8,390 nucleotides of DNA from Desulfocurvus sp. (lineage in GTDB: Bacteria > Desulfobacterota > Desulfovibrionia > Desulfovibrionales > Desulfovibrionaceae). Below the pieces are notes generated by a model that had not been told where the DNA came from, made no database searches, and saw only the letters and a list, made by a program, of their open reading frames with translations. This document shows positions 1-6,165 of this stretch, one piece after another (within the stretch, counting starts at the first letter, position 1; every line of letters starts with the position of its first letter). Position numbers and translations under genes: made by a program. Where the stretch lies: assembly GCF_023230885.1 (NCBI RefSeq), contig NZ_JALNWM010000152.1:1-8390 (forward strand), written 5' to 3'.

Positions 1-59
1 GAACTGAGGTTGCGGGCGGCGTTGGTCGCCATCAAGTTGTGGTTGATAACCAGAGACAT
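1..59 (-). CDS. Flagellin, N-terminal fragment (runs off the left edge)
   Basis: Only the first 19 codons of a leftward gene are present. They read MSLVINHNLMATNAARNLS, the conserved start of bacterial flagellins: the N-terminal D0 segment, which packs in the filament core and carries the export and polymerisation signal. The ATG at 59-57 is preceded by a textbook Shine-Dalgarno, AAGGAGG (minus strand, 75-69), at 9-nt spacing, which fixes the start. A sigma-28-like promoter lies about 80 bases further upstream, as expected for a late flagellar gene. The product would be secreted by the flagellar type III apparatus and polymerised into the filament. The paralogue cannot be told because the variable middle and the C-terminus are outside the window. 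Confidence 0.9.
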   Translation of the reverse strand, partial: MSLVINHNLMATNAARNLS

Positions 60-129
60 GCGGTTTTCCCTCCTTAGAATGGTTTTGCAGCTTCCGTGCT
101 GCGTTCGGGGTTGCGCCGTGTTGCTTATG

Positions 130-157
130 TATTCGACCGGGGCTCCGGGAAAGTTTA
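130..157 (-). promoter_or_regulatory. Candidate sigma-28 (FliA) promoter of the flagellin gene
   Basis: On the minus strand TAAA (157-154, in the context CTAAACTTT) is followed after 16 nt by GTCGAATA (137-130). The sigma-28 consensus is TAAA, about 15 nt, then GCCGATAA. The -35 half matches well and the -10 half partly, with the central CGA kept. Transcription would begin near 122, giving a leader of roughly 60 nt before the flagellin ATG. Sigma-28 control of flagellin is the general rule in flagellated proteobacteria. The site is judged by eye only. Confidence 0.5.
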
Positions 158-159
158 GG

Positions 160-422
160 GGCGCGGCGGAAAAAGACGCGCGGGACGCGGGCCGGGCGAC
201 GCGGCCCAACCGCAGGCGCGCACGCGCGGCGCCCGGGCATCCATGCGTTGGCGGGCACGCGCGGGGGTGATGCGCGGCGGTACGCGGGGTGTCGGGCGGG
301 GGAGCAGGACACGCGGCCCTGGCGGGGGGAGGGGTGCCGGGAGCGGGACGCCGGGCGCGGCGCCGGGCGGGGGGCGTCAGGAACGGGGCGGCGGAAGCGG
401 GGCGGCGCGCGGCCGCGGCCGG
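160..422. other. GC-rich spacer between hemW and the flagellin gene, no gene seen
   Basis: This spacer of about 260 bases is extremely G+C-rich, with many GGCG and CGGG runs and short self-complementary pieces such as GCGGCCGCGGCC (about 409-420). The reading frames crossing it have low-complexity Arg/Gly/Ala compositions and no recognisable motif. I see no intrinsic terminator with a T-tract for the leftward hemW transcript, so that unit may end Rho-dependently or read on. It is the 3' flank of hemW and the far upstream flank of the flagellin gene. Confidence 0.6.
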
Positions 423-1568
423 TTATTTTGCAGCGGGCAGGTCGGCGAAGAGGTTGGCGATGATGGCGTCGGAGACGAGCATCCCCGGGCGCGTCAGCCG
501 CAGGCGGCCCCCGGCCAGGCGGATCAGGTCGCGCTGGCGCAGGGCGCGCAGCATGGGCTGGTTCCCGGCGGCCAGGTCGCGCCCGGCGGCCTGGCGGTAG
601 GCCGCCAGGTCCAGCCCGCGCGTGGTGCGCAGGCGCAGCATGACCATCTCGCGCAGGCGGGTCTGGCTGTCCAGGGGTTCGGCGTCGGTGCCCAGGGTGG
701 CGTCGCGTATGGCGGCGGCGTAGGCGTCCTGGTCCTCGGGGTTTTTCCAGCGCCGCGCGCCCAGGGTGGAGACGGCCGCCGGGCCCAGGCCCAGGTAGGG
801 CCTGGCTTCCCAGTAGCCCATGTTGTGGCGGCACTCGAAGCCCATGCGCGCGAAGTTGGAAATCTCGTATTGCAGGTAGCCTTCGGATTCCAGGAATTCC
901 CCGCCCTGCAAGTACATGCGCTGCTGCTCGCCCTCGTCCGGCAGTTCCAGGCCGCCTGCGCGCTCCTGGAGCTCCAGGGGCGTGCCGGGCTCAAGGGTCA
1001 GGCCGTAGCAGGAGATGTGCTGCGGGCCGAGGCGGACGGCGCGCTTGAGGTTGGCCAGCCAGTGGTGCAGCCGCTGGCCGGGCAGGCCCCAGATGAGGTC
1101 CAGGGAGACGCTGCGCAGCCCCGCGCCCAGGGCGAGCCGCACGGCGGCCTCGGCCTGGGCGGCGGTGTGCGGGCGGCCCAGCAGGGCCAGGTCGTTGTCG
1201 TCGAAGCTCTGGACGCCCAGGGACAGCCGGGTCACGCCCAGGCGCCCCAGGGTCTCCATCATGGTCCAGTCGGCCGCGGATTCGGGGTTGGCCTCCATGC
1301 CGAACTCCAGGCCCGGGTCGAAGCGGAAGTTCGCCCGCAGGGCGCGCACCAGCCGCTCCAGCAGCGCCGGGGGCAGGAGGCTCGGCGTGCCGCCGCCCAG
1401 GTGCAGGGTCTGCACCCGGGGCCGGTGCAGGCGTCGGCCCCACAGGGCGGCCTCGGCTTCCAGCAGCTCCACATAGCGGCGCATCTGCCCGGGCGCGGGC
1501 ACCACGGAATGGAAGGCGCAGTAGCGGCACTTGCTCCGGCAAAAGGGCACATGGACGTAGAGCAGCAT
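423..1568 (-). CDS. hemW: Radical SAM heme chaperone HemW
   Basis: This 381-residue protein is full length for HemW, the radical SAM relative of oxygen-independent coproporphyrinogen oxidase (HemN) that binds heme and delivers it to target proteins such as respiratory enzymes. The cluster motif is C10-x3-C14-x2-C17 followed by A-F. HemN carries a further Cys here, so the motif favours HemW. Next come HLGGGTPS (56-63, SAM-binding GGG loop), LSLGVQSFDD (115-124), ISCYGLTLEPGTPL (185-198) and the SNFAR...CRHN..YW block (237-253) typical of the family. The C-terminal third (about 290-381) is the HemN/HemW C-terminal helical domain. The ATG at 1568 gives the usual MLLYVHVPFC start; no strong Shine-Dalgarno precedes it. 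It lies 17 nt after the small membrane protein gene and is the last gene of the leftward cluster. Activity as a true coproporphyrinogen dehydrogenase is unlikely. Confidence 0.93.
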   Translation of the reverse strand: MLLYVHVPFCRSKCRYCAFHSVVPAPGQMRRYVELLEAEAALWGRRLHRPRVQTLHLGGGTPSLLPPALLERLVRALRANFRFDPGLEFGMEANPESAADWTMMETLGRLGVTRLSLGVQSFDDNDLALLGRPHTAAQAEAAVRLALGAGLRSVSLDLIWGLPGQRLHHWLANLKRAVRLGPQHISCYGLTLEPGTPLELQERAGGLELPDEGEQQRMYLQGGEFLESEGYLQYEISNFARMGFECRHNMGYWEARPYLGLGPAAVSTLGARRWKNPEDQDAYAAAIRDATLGTDAEPLDSQTRLREMVMLRLRTTRGLDLAAYRQAAGRDLAAGNQPMLRALRQRDLIRLAGGRLRLTRPGMLVSDAIIANLFADLPAAK

Positions 1569-1585
1569 GGCGGGCGCCCGGGCGG

Positions 1586-1972
1586 CTAGCCCTTGCGCCC
1601 TGAGGCGGCGGCGCGGGCCAGGGCCAGCCCGCCCAGGGAGGCCGCCGTGCCGTGCAGGGCGGCGGGCAGGGCGTAGAGCAGGGCCGTTGTGGCGAGGTCC
1701 GGGGCCAGCAGGTCGGCGTAGCCCCCGCCCGCCACCTGGGCCGTCAGGCTGTGCAGTAGGTAGGGGTAGGCCCCGCCGCTCAGGTAGGCGATGGCCGCGT
1801 AGGCCAGCACATGCAGGGTGCAGAAGCCGGTGGCGGCCAGCAGGCGGTTGGCGCGGTAGCGCACAAGGCCCACCAGCAGCGGCGGCAGGGCCAGCCCCGC
1901 CAGGTGCAGCGCCCCGGGCAGGTTGCCGGCCCCCAGGTACAGGGCTCCCAGGTAGACGGTGCGGTCGATCAT
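1586..1972 (-). CDS. Small hydrophobic membrane protein, unknown function
   Basis: I do not recognise this 128-residue protein. Its ATG (1972-1970) overlaps the queH stop as ATGA, and GGAG (minus strand, 1984-1981) sits 8 nt upstream, so translational coupling to queH is likely and the start is well supported. Hydrophobic stretches at about 4-19, 22-37, 44-65 and 92-117 suggest three or four membrane segments in the inner membrane. The only strongly basic stretches are VRYRANR (37-43) and the tail ARAAASGRKG, which would favour the cytoplasm. There is no signal-peptide cleavage site, no metal-binding cluster and a single Cys (51). It lies between queH and hemW on the same strand with tight spacing, so it is probably co-transcribed with them. 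A role cannot be assigned from sequence. Confidence 0.75.
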   Translation of the reverse strand: MIDRTVYLGALYLGAGNLPGALHLAGLALPPLLVGLVRYRANRLLAATGFCTLHVLAYAAIAYLSGGAYPYLLHSLTAQVAGGGYADLLAPDLATTALLYALPAALHGTAASLGGLALARAAASGRKG

Positions 1973-2559
1973 CGGCACGGCTCCGGCGGCGCGGCGCTGG
2001 CCGGGGCGCCCGGCGGCGGGGCGTCCAGCTCGCGCCGGTAGCGCTCGTTCTCGCTGTACAGGCAGCCGCAGTACTGCTGGCGGTAGACGCCCCAGTCCCT
2101 GGACGCCTCGATGCCCTCGGTCCAGCCCGCGCGCCAGTCCTCGTAGTGGAAGGCCGGGCCGCCCCCGGCGGCCAGGTCGCGGCCCAGGGCGGCGATGGCG
2201 GCGTGTTTCTGGAAGCGGCTGTAGAGCAGGGTGGTGGAGAAGGCGTCGAAGCGGCCCCGGCGGGCGATCTGCGCCGTGCGTTCCAGGCGCATGTGGTAGC
2301 AATAGTGGCAGCGGTTGTCCTCGCGCTGGGCCACGGCGCGGAACCAGTCCTGCGGGCGGTATTCGTCGTCCTTGAACAGGATGCGCACCCCCAGGCGCGC
2401 GGCCACCTCTGCGGCGCCGTCGCGCCTGCGCTTGTATTCCATGAGCGGGTGGATGTTCGGGTTGACGAACAGCCCCGTGACCTCCACCCCGGCCTCCAGC
2501 AGGCGGCGGATGGGGGCGATGGCGCAGGGGCCGCAGCAGATGTGCAGAAGCAGCTTCAT
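1969..2559 (-). CDS. queH: Epoxyqueuosine reductase QueH
   Basis: This 196-residue protein belongs to the QueH (DUF208) family, the iron-sulfur enzyme that reduces epoxyqueuosine to queuosine at position 34 of tRNAs with GUN anticodons. It replaces the cobalamin-dependent QueG in many bacteria. The family signature is complete: ICCGPC (7-12, C8, C9, C12), FVNPNIHP (31-38), EYKRR (41-45), C84-x2-C87 (CHYC), FSTTLLYSRFQ (107-117) and YCGC (163-166). The paired Cys motifs are expected to hold a [4Fe-4S] cluster and a second metal. The last 20 or so residues are a Pro/Ala-rich tail. The ATG at 2559 gives the canonical MKLLLHICC start; the ribosome site is weak. It follows the RNase gene by 26 nt and overlaps the downstream membrane protein by ATGA. 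No other queuosine gene is present in the window. Confidence 0.93.
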   Translation of the reverse strand: MKLLLHICCGPCAIAPIRRLLEAGVEVTGLFVNPNIHPLMEYKRRRDGAAEVAARLGVRILFKDDEYRPQDWFRAVAQREDNRCHYCYHMRLERTAQIARRGRFDAFSTTLLYSRFQKHAAIAALGRDLAAGGGPAFHYEDWRAGWTEGIEASRDWGVYRQQYCGCLYSENERYRRELDAPPPGAPASAAPPEPCR

Positions 2560-2585
2560 GGGCGGGTTCCGGGGCTTGGCCGGGC

Positions 2586-4040
2586 CTATTGCGGCAGGAT
2601 GGCGACCTGCACGCCGAATTCGCGCTCCAGGTCCAGCAGCAGGGCGCGCTTGGTGTTGCTGATGTAGGCCATGAGCTCCTGGTCGCAGCGGAAGTCCACC
2701 ACATGCTCCCCGTTGATGCGGCGCAGCTTGCGGCGCAGCTCCTTGAGGGCCTGCACGGCCTGCCACTCCAGGTTGCGGCGGGTGCCCGTGCCGCCGCAGC
2801 AGGGGCACGGCTCGGTGGATACGGCCAGGGCCGAGGAGCCCAGGCGCTGGCGCACCAGCTCCAGCAGCCCGAAGCGCGACAGGCGGCCGACATCGGTGCG
2901 CGCACGGTCGTTCTTCATGGCCGCGCGCAGGGTCTTTTCCACCTCGCGGCAGTGGTTCTTGTCCTTCATCTCGATGAAGTCGATGACCACCTGCCCGCCG
3001 ATGTCGCGCAGGACGAGCTGGCGCGCGATCTCCTCGGCGGCCTCCATGTTGGTCTTGAGCGCCATGTCGCGGAAGTTTTTCTTGCCGCCGATCTTGCCGG
3101 AGTTGATGTCCACGGCGGTCAGGGCCTCGGTGGCGTCGATGACCAGCTGGCCGCCGCTGGGCAGGGGCACCTCGCGGCCGTAGATGGCCTGGATCTGCTT
3201 GTCCAGGCCGAAGCGCTCCCACATGCCGCGCTCGGGGTCGGCGTGGTGCTTGACCAGGTTGGGTCTGCGCGGGAACACCAGGGAGGCCATTTCCTTGACC
3301 TGCTCGGCGGTGTCCTTGTCGTCGACCCAGATTTCGCCCACCTCGGTGGAGAGGTAGTCGCGGATGGCCCGCGAGGCGAGGTCCATCTCCTGGTAGCAGA
3401 TGCACGGCGCGTCCTGGCCGACGCCTTTCTTGCGCACGTCGGCCCACAGGCGTTTGAGGAATTTCAGGTCCTTGGTGAGCTGGGTCTTGTTCACGTCCAG
3501 GCTGGCGGTGCGCACGATGACGCCGATGCCGGAGCCGAGGTTCAGCTCCTCGACCACCTCGCGCAGCTTCTCGCGCTCCTTGTCGTCCTCGATCTTGCGC
3601 GAGATTCCCACCTGCTCGCGGCCCAGGGTGAGCACGAAATAGCGGCCCGGCAGGGAAAGGAAGGTGGTGACGAAGGCGCCCTTGCGGCCCGTGGGCTCCT
3701 TGACCACCTGGATCAGCACCTCCTGCCCGGGGCGCAGGACCTTCTGGATGGGCGGGTATTTGAAGCCCTTCTTGGCGGGCTCCTCCTCGATGTAGTACTC
3801 GGGGTGGACCTCGTCGATCTGCAGGAAGCCGTTGCGCTCGGCGCCGTAGTTGACGAAGGCGGCCTGGAGGTTGGGGTCGATGTTGTTGATGACGCCCTTG
3901 TAGATGTTGCCCTTGGTCTTGGCCTGGTGGACCATCTCCACATAGTATTCGCGAATCTTGCCGTCCTCGGCCAGGGCCACTTCGACCTGTTCGCCGGGCA
4001 GCACGCTGATGAACATCTTTTCCTTGATCTTTCTGGGCAT
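2586..4040 (-). CDS. Ribonuclease E/G family endoribonuclease
   Basis: This 484-residue endoribonuclease of the RNase E/G family cleaves single-stranded A/U-rich RNA in mRNA decay and in rRNA and tRNA processing in the cytoplasm. Domain order is: N-terminal RNase-H-like part; S1 RNA-binding domain, about 38-125 (GNIYKGVINNIDP, AAFVNYG); 5'-sensor region with VGISRKIED (144-152) and GVIVRTAS (173-180); and the DNase-I-like catalytic region with D311 in TAVDINSGK and D354 in VIDFIEMKD, the two Mg-binding aspartates. The Zn-link C412-P-C-C415 lies in EPCPCCGGTG and supports tetramer formation. The chain ends soon after the small domain, so the long disordered degradosome scaffold of E. coli RNase E is absent; length and form are closer to RNase G. 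The ATG at 4040 has GAGGT 6 nt upstream (minus strand, 4051-4047). Start and stop are secure. Whether it should be called rne or rng is not decidable by eye. Confidence 0.95.
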   Translation of the reverse strand: MPRKIKEKMFISVLPGEQVEVALAEDGKIREYYVEMVHQAKTKGNIYKGVINNIDPNLQAAFVNYGAERNGFLQIDEVHPEYYIEEEPAKKGFKYPPIQKVLRPGQEVLIQVVKEPTGRKGAFVTTFLSLPGRYFVLTLGREQVGISRKIEDDKEREKLREVVEELNLGSGIGVIVRTASLDVNKTQLTKDLKFLKRLWADVRKKGVGQDAPCICYQEMDLASRAIRDYLSTEVGEIWVDDKDTAEQVKEMASLVFPRRPNLVKHHADPERGMWERFGLDKQIQAIYGREVPLPSGGQLVIDATEALTAVDINSGKIGGKKNFRDMALKTNMEAAEEIARQLVLRDIGGQVVIDFIEMKDKNHCREVEKTLRAAMKNDRARTDVGRLSRFGLLELVRQRLGSSALAVSTEPCPCCGGTGTRRNLEWQAVQALKELRRKLRRINGEHVVDFRCDQELMAYISNTKRALLLDLEREFGVQVAILPQ

Positions 4041-4134
4041 GGTCGTACCTCGTGGTGCGAAAACGTTGACGGACGCGGCGACCCCTGCGGCGCGGCCCCG
4101 GGAAGACTCCGGGCCCTGCCTGGCGGGGGCGGCC
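4041..4134. other. 94-bp spacer and leader upstream of the RNase E/G gene
   Basis: This gap separates the radical SAM stop from the RNase E/G start on the minus strand. It carries the RNase Shine-Dalgarno (4051-4047) and an imperfect GC hairpin around 4095-4117 (GGCCCCGGG against CCGGGCC with one bulged base) that lacks a T-tract, so it is not a convincing terminator. I see no clear -35/-10 pair. RNase E leaders are autoregulatory in some bacteria; nothing here demonstrates that. Confidence 0.4.
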
Positions 4135-5136
4135 TCAACCCCGCCCGAGGGCGTGGTAGGCGTCCCCGTCGCTGGTGGTGGTCCGCAGCCTGCCCCGGGT
4201 GGCCAGGGTTTCCAGGGCCCGGCGGACCGCCTCGGGGGGCAGGTCCAGGGCCTGGGCGAGCTGGGCCGCGGTCTGCGGCCTGCGCTCGATGGATGCGGCC
4301 ACCCGTTCCAGGGCGGCGCCGTCCGCGTCGGCGGGGCGGGGCGGGTGGCCCGGGCCCGGAGCCGACGCGGCGTCCGTGGAAAATTGCCTTGCCCCGCCGG
4401 GGCGGGGCGTCGTCGTGTCGCCGGGGGCGGCCAGGGGCGTCAGAACCCCTCTCCAGCGGGCCAGAACCTGCGCAGCCACCGGGTGCGCGGCGCTCAGGGT
4501 GCCGGGCCGGGTCATGCTGACCACGTCCACGCGGTCGGGCCGCAGCCGGGCGACGAAGTCGCGCAGCAGGGCCAGGTTCGCTTCGGAGTCGTTGTATCCG
4601 GCGACGAGCAGCACCTCCAGCAGCAGGCGGCCGTCGAATTCCTCGCGGAAGTCGAGCAGCCCCTGGGCCAGGGCCGCAAGGTCCACATCCGGGTGCGGGC
4701 GGTTCACGCGGCGCAGCTCGGAGGGCACCAGGGAGTCGAGGGAGGGCAGCACGGCGTCGGCCAGGGCCAGCTCGCGGCGGACCTGCGGGTCGTGCAGCAG
4801 GGTGGAGTTGGTCAGGACGGCGACGGGCGTGTCGGGAAAAATACTGCGGATGCCTTGGATCACTGCGCCCATCTCGCTGTTCAGGGTCGGCTCGCCCTTG
4901 CCCCCCAGCGTTAGATAGTCCGGCGTACGGTGCGCCTGCTCCTTCCAGTGCGCCAGCTCGCCGAGGATGTCCCGTGCGGGCACATAGGGCTTGCGCTCCG
5001 AGGTCAGGCACGTCGTGCGGCCCACCTCGCAGTAGACGCAGTCCATGGTGCACACCGTGTCCCCGGTCAGGTCCAGCCCCAGGGAGAGCCCGAGGCGCCC
5101 CGAGCGCACCGGGCCGAATATGTATCGATAAGCCAA
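4135..5136 (-). CDS. COG0731-type radical SAM protein with C-terminal winged helix
   Basis: This 333-residue protein is a radical SAM enzyme of the COG0731 Fe-S oxidoreductase group, whose archaeal and eukaryotic relatives include the wybutosine enzyme TYW1. The bacterial members have no assigned reaction that I know of. The start MAYRYIFGPV..GRLGLSLGLDL is typical of the group. The [4Fe-4S] motif is C29-x3-C33-x2-C36, followed by LGGKGEPTLN (77-86), the SAM-contacting GEP motif. VLTNST (107-112) and SLDSLVPSELRRVNRPHP (132-149) also fit. A Pro/Gly/Ala-rich linker (about 237-273) leads to a winged-helix-like domain (about 274-330, QTAAQLAQALDLPPEAVRRALETL). The start codon is TTG (5136-5134), with GAGGAA 9 nt upstream (minus strand, 5151-5146); no in-frame ATG fits the conserved N-terminus. 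It diverges from trmI and precedes the RNase E/G gene by 94 bp. Confidence 0.85.
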   Translation of the reverse strand: MAYRYIFGPVRSGRLGLSLGLDLTGDTVCTMDCVYCEVGRTTCLTSERKPYVPARDILGELAHWKEQAHRTPDYLTLGGKGEPTLNSEMGAVIQGIRSIFPDTPVAVLTNSTLLHDPQVRRELALADAVLPSLDSLVPSELRRVNRPHPDVDLAALAQGLLDFREEFDGRLLLEVLLVAGYNDSEANLALLRDFVARLRPDRVDVVSMTRPGTLSAAHPVAAQVLARWRGVLTPLAAPGDTTTPRPGGARQFSTDAASAPGPGHPPRPADADGAALERVAASIERRPQTAAQLAQALDLPPEAVRRALETLATRGRLRTTTSDGDAYHALGRG

Positions 5137-5151
5137 AGTTGCGCGTTCCTC

Positions 5152-5164
5152 GTAAACCGTTTAC
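5152..5164. promoter_or_regulatory. Perfect 13-bp palindrome, candidate operator in a divergent spacer
   Basis: The sequence GTAAAC-C-GTTTAC is a perfect inverted repeat of 6-bp arms around one base. It is distinctly A/T-rich for this genome. It sits in the 97-bp spacer between the leftward radical SAM gene (start 5136) and the rightward trmI (start 5234), immediately next to the radical SAM Shine-Dalgarno. Dimeric repressors commonly bind such sites, and bound here one would block the leftward gene most directly. The regulator is unknown, and chance occurrence cannot be excluded from a single copy. Confidence 0.4.
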
Positions 5165-5187
5165 CCCCGAAGGACATGGGCAGGCCC

Positions 5188-5216
5188 TTGACGCGACGGC
5201 CACAACCGCCTACCCA
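5188..5216 (+). promoter_or_regulatory. Weak candidate sigma-70 promoter for trmI
   Basis: TTGACG (5188-5193) is a good -35 and is followed after exactly 17 nt by TACCCA (5211-5216), a poor -10. If used, transcription would start near 5222, just ahead of the GGAGGT ribosome site (5224-5229), leaving a very short leader. The spacing supports the call; the -10 composition weakens it. Confidence 0.35.
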
Positions 5217-5233
5217 CCCGCCTGGAGGTCACG

Positions 5234-6136
5234 ATGCCAAATCCTGGACAATTGGTAATGCTCATCAGCCCGAAGGGCAAGCGATACTTGCGCACCCTGG
5301 AGGACGGTCCCGACATCCACACCGGCGACGGAGTGCTCAGGATCGCCGACCTGTTGGCGGCGGCCTACGGCGACACGGTGCAGACGCATATCGGGCAGCC
5401 CTACCGGGTGCTGAAGCCCACGCTCTACGACTGCGTGAAGCTGGGCATCAAGCGCCAGACCCAGATCCTCTACCCCAAGGAAATCGGCTACCTGCTGGTC
5501 AAGCTGGGTATCGGCCCGGGCACGCGGGTCATCGAGGCGGGCAGCGGTTCGGGCAGCTTCACGGCGGCCCTGTCCTTCGCGGTGGGCCAGACGGGGCGGG
5601 TCTACACCTACGAGCGCAGGCCCGAATTCTCGCAGCTCAACGCCAGGAACCTGCGGCGCATCGGCCTTGGCGCCAACGTCGAGCACCACGTCCACGACAT
5701 CGCCGGGGGATTCCTGCAAACCGGGGTGGACGCGCTGTTCCTGGACGTGCGCGAACCCTGGGCCTACGCGGCACACATTCCCGCCGCGGTCATGCCCGGG
5801 GCGCCGGTGGCCTTTTTGCTGCCCACGGTGAACCAGGTCAGCGAGCTTCTGGTGGCCCTGGAGGCCGGGCCCTTCGACGAGGTGGAGGTGGCCGAGGTGC
5901 TGGTGCGCCGCTGGAAGCCCGTGCCCGACCGCATCCGCCCCGAGGACCGCATGATCGCCCACACGGGGTTCCTGACCTTCGCGCGCTGCATGGAGCGCCT
6001 GGAGGGCGCGGCCAGCCTGGGCACCCGCGAGCGCAAGCAGGACGCCGCGCGCAGGCGCCGCGAGGCCGAGCGCGCCGCCCAGGCCGACCCGGACGGCGCG
6101 GACCTGCCCGACGAGGACGGCGGCGAGGACGAGTAG
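5234..6136 (+). CDS. trmI: tRNA (adenine-58-N1) methyltransferase, TrmI/GCD14 family
   Basis: This 300-residue SAM-dependent methyltransferase belongs to the TrmI/GCD14 family, which makes m1A at position 58 of the tRNA T-loop, usually as a homotetramer. An N-terminal beta domain (about 1-70) precedes KRQTQILYPKEIG (73-85), a family hallmark. Motif I is VIEAGSGSGSFT (99-110) and the acidic ribose contact is near E127 in YTYERRPEF. ALFLDVREPW (167-176) carries the catalytic-site aspartate D171. LLPTVNQV (195-202) and the C-terminal RPEDRMIAHTGFLTFARC (235-252) complete the fold. The last 35 residues form a charged, first basic then acidic tail (ERKQDAARRRREAER..., ending DEDGGEDE) that is probably disordered. 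The ATG at 5234 has GGAGGT 4 nt upstream, a short but usable spacing. It is the only rightward gene here, monocistronic, and ends at a strong terminator. Confidence 0.93.
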   Translation: MPNPGQLVMLISPKGKRYLRTLEDGPDIHTGDGVLRIADLLAAAYGDTVQTHIGQPYRVLKPTLYDCVKLGIKRQTQILYPKEIGYLLVKLGIGPGTRVIEAGSGSGSFTAALSFAVGQTGRVYTYERRPEFSQLNARNLRRIGLGANVEHHVHDIAGGFLQTGVDALFLDVREPWAYAAHIPAAVMPGAPVAFLLPTVNQVSELLVALEAGPFDEVEVAEVLVRRWKPVPDRIRPEDRMIAHTGFLTFARCMERLEGAASLGTRERKQDAARRRREAERAAQADPDGADLPDEDGGEDE

Positions 6137-6137
6137 C

Positions 6138-6165
6138 CCCGGGCGGGAAATCCCGGGATTATTCC
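6138..6165 (+). terminator. Weak hairpin just after the trmI stop
   Basis: CCCGGG (6138-6143) and CCCGGG (6152-6157) can pair around an 8-nt loop, followed by ATTATT. Six G:C pairs with a short, interrupted T-tract could give partial termination of trmI ahead of the stronger hairpin downstream. It also occupies the gap between the two convergent stop codons. Confidence 0.3.

Noticed and set aside
340..380. GCCGGGCG-type repeats in the spacer after hemW as a terminator or operator
   Set aside because: The repeats are short, partly direct rather than inverted, and lack a T-tract. They are expected by chance in DNA of this composition.
243..1589. Rightward open frame (448 codons) opposite hemW
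   Set aside because: It begins in low-complexity Gly/Arg sequence and then mirrors hemW. No ribosome site or recognisable domain was seen.
1973..2905. Small membrane protein as the C-terminal part of a 439-codon protein
   Set aside because: The upstream portion is out-of-frame queH and RNase sequence. The ATG at 1972 with the ATGA overlap and GGAG is the natural start.
2560..3447. QueH as the C-terminal part of a 492-codon fusion protein
   Set aside because: The extra N-terminal sequence is an out-of-frame reading of the RNase E/G gene. QueH begins canonically at the ATG at 2559.
2589..4520. Long rightward open frame (643 codons) opposite the RNase E/G gene
   Set aside because: It is antisense to a gene with complete catalytic motifs. 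Long antisense frames are expected at this G+C content, and its translation shows no family motif.
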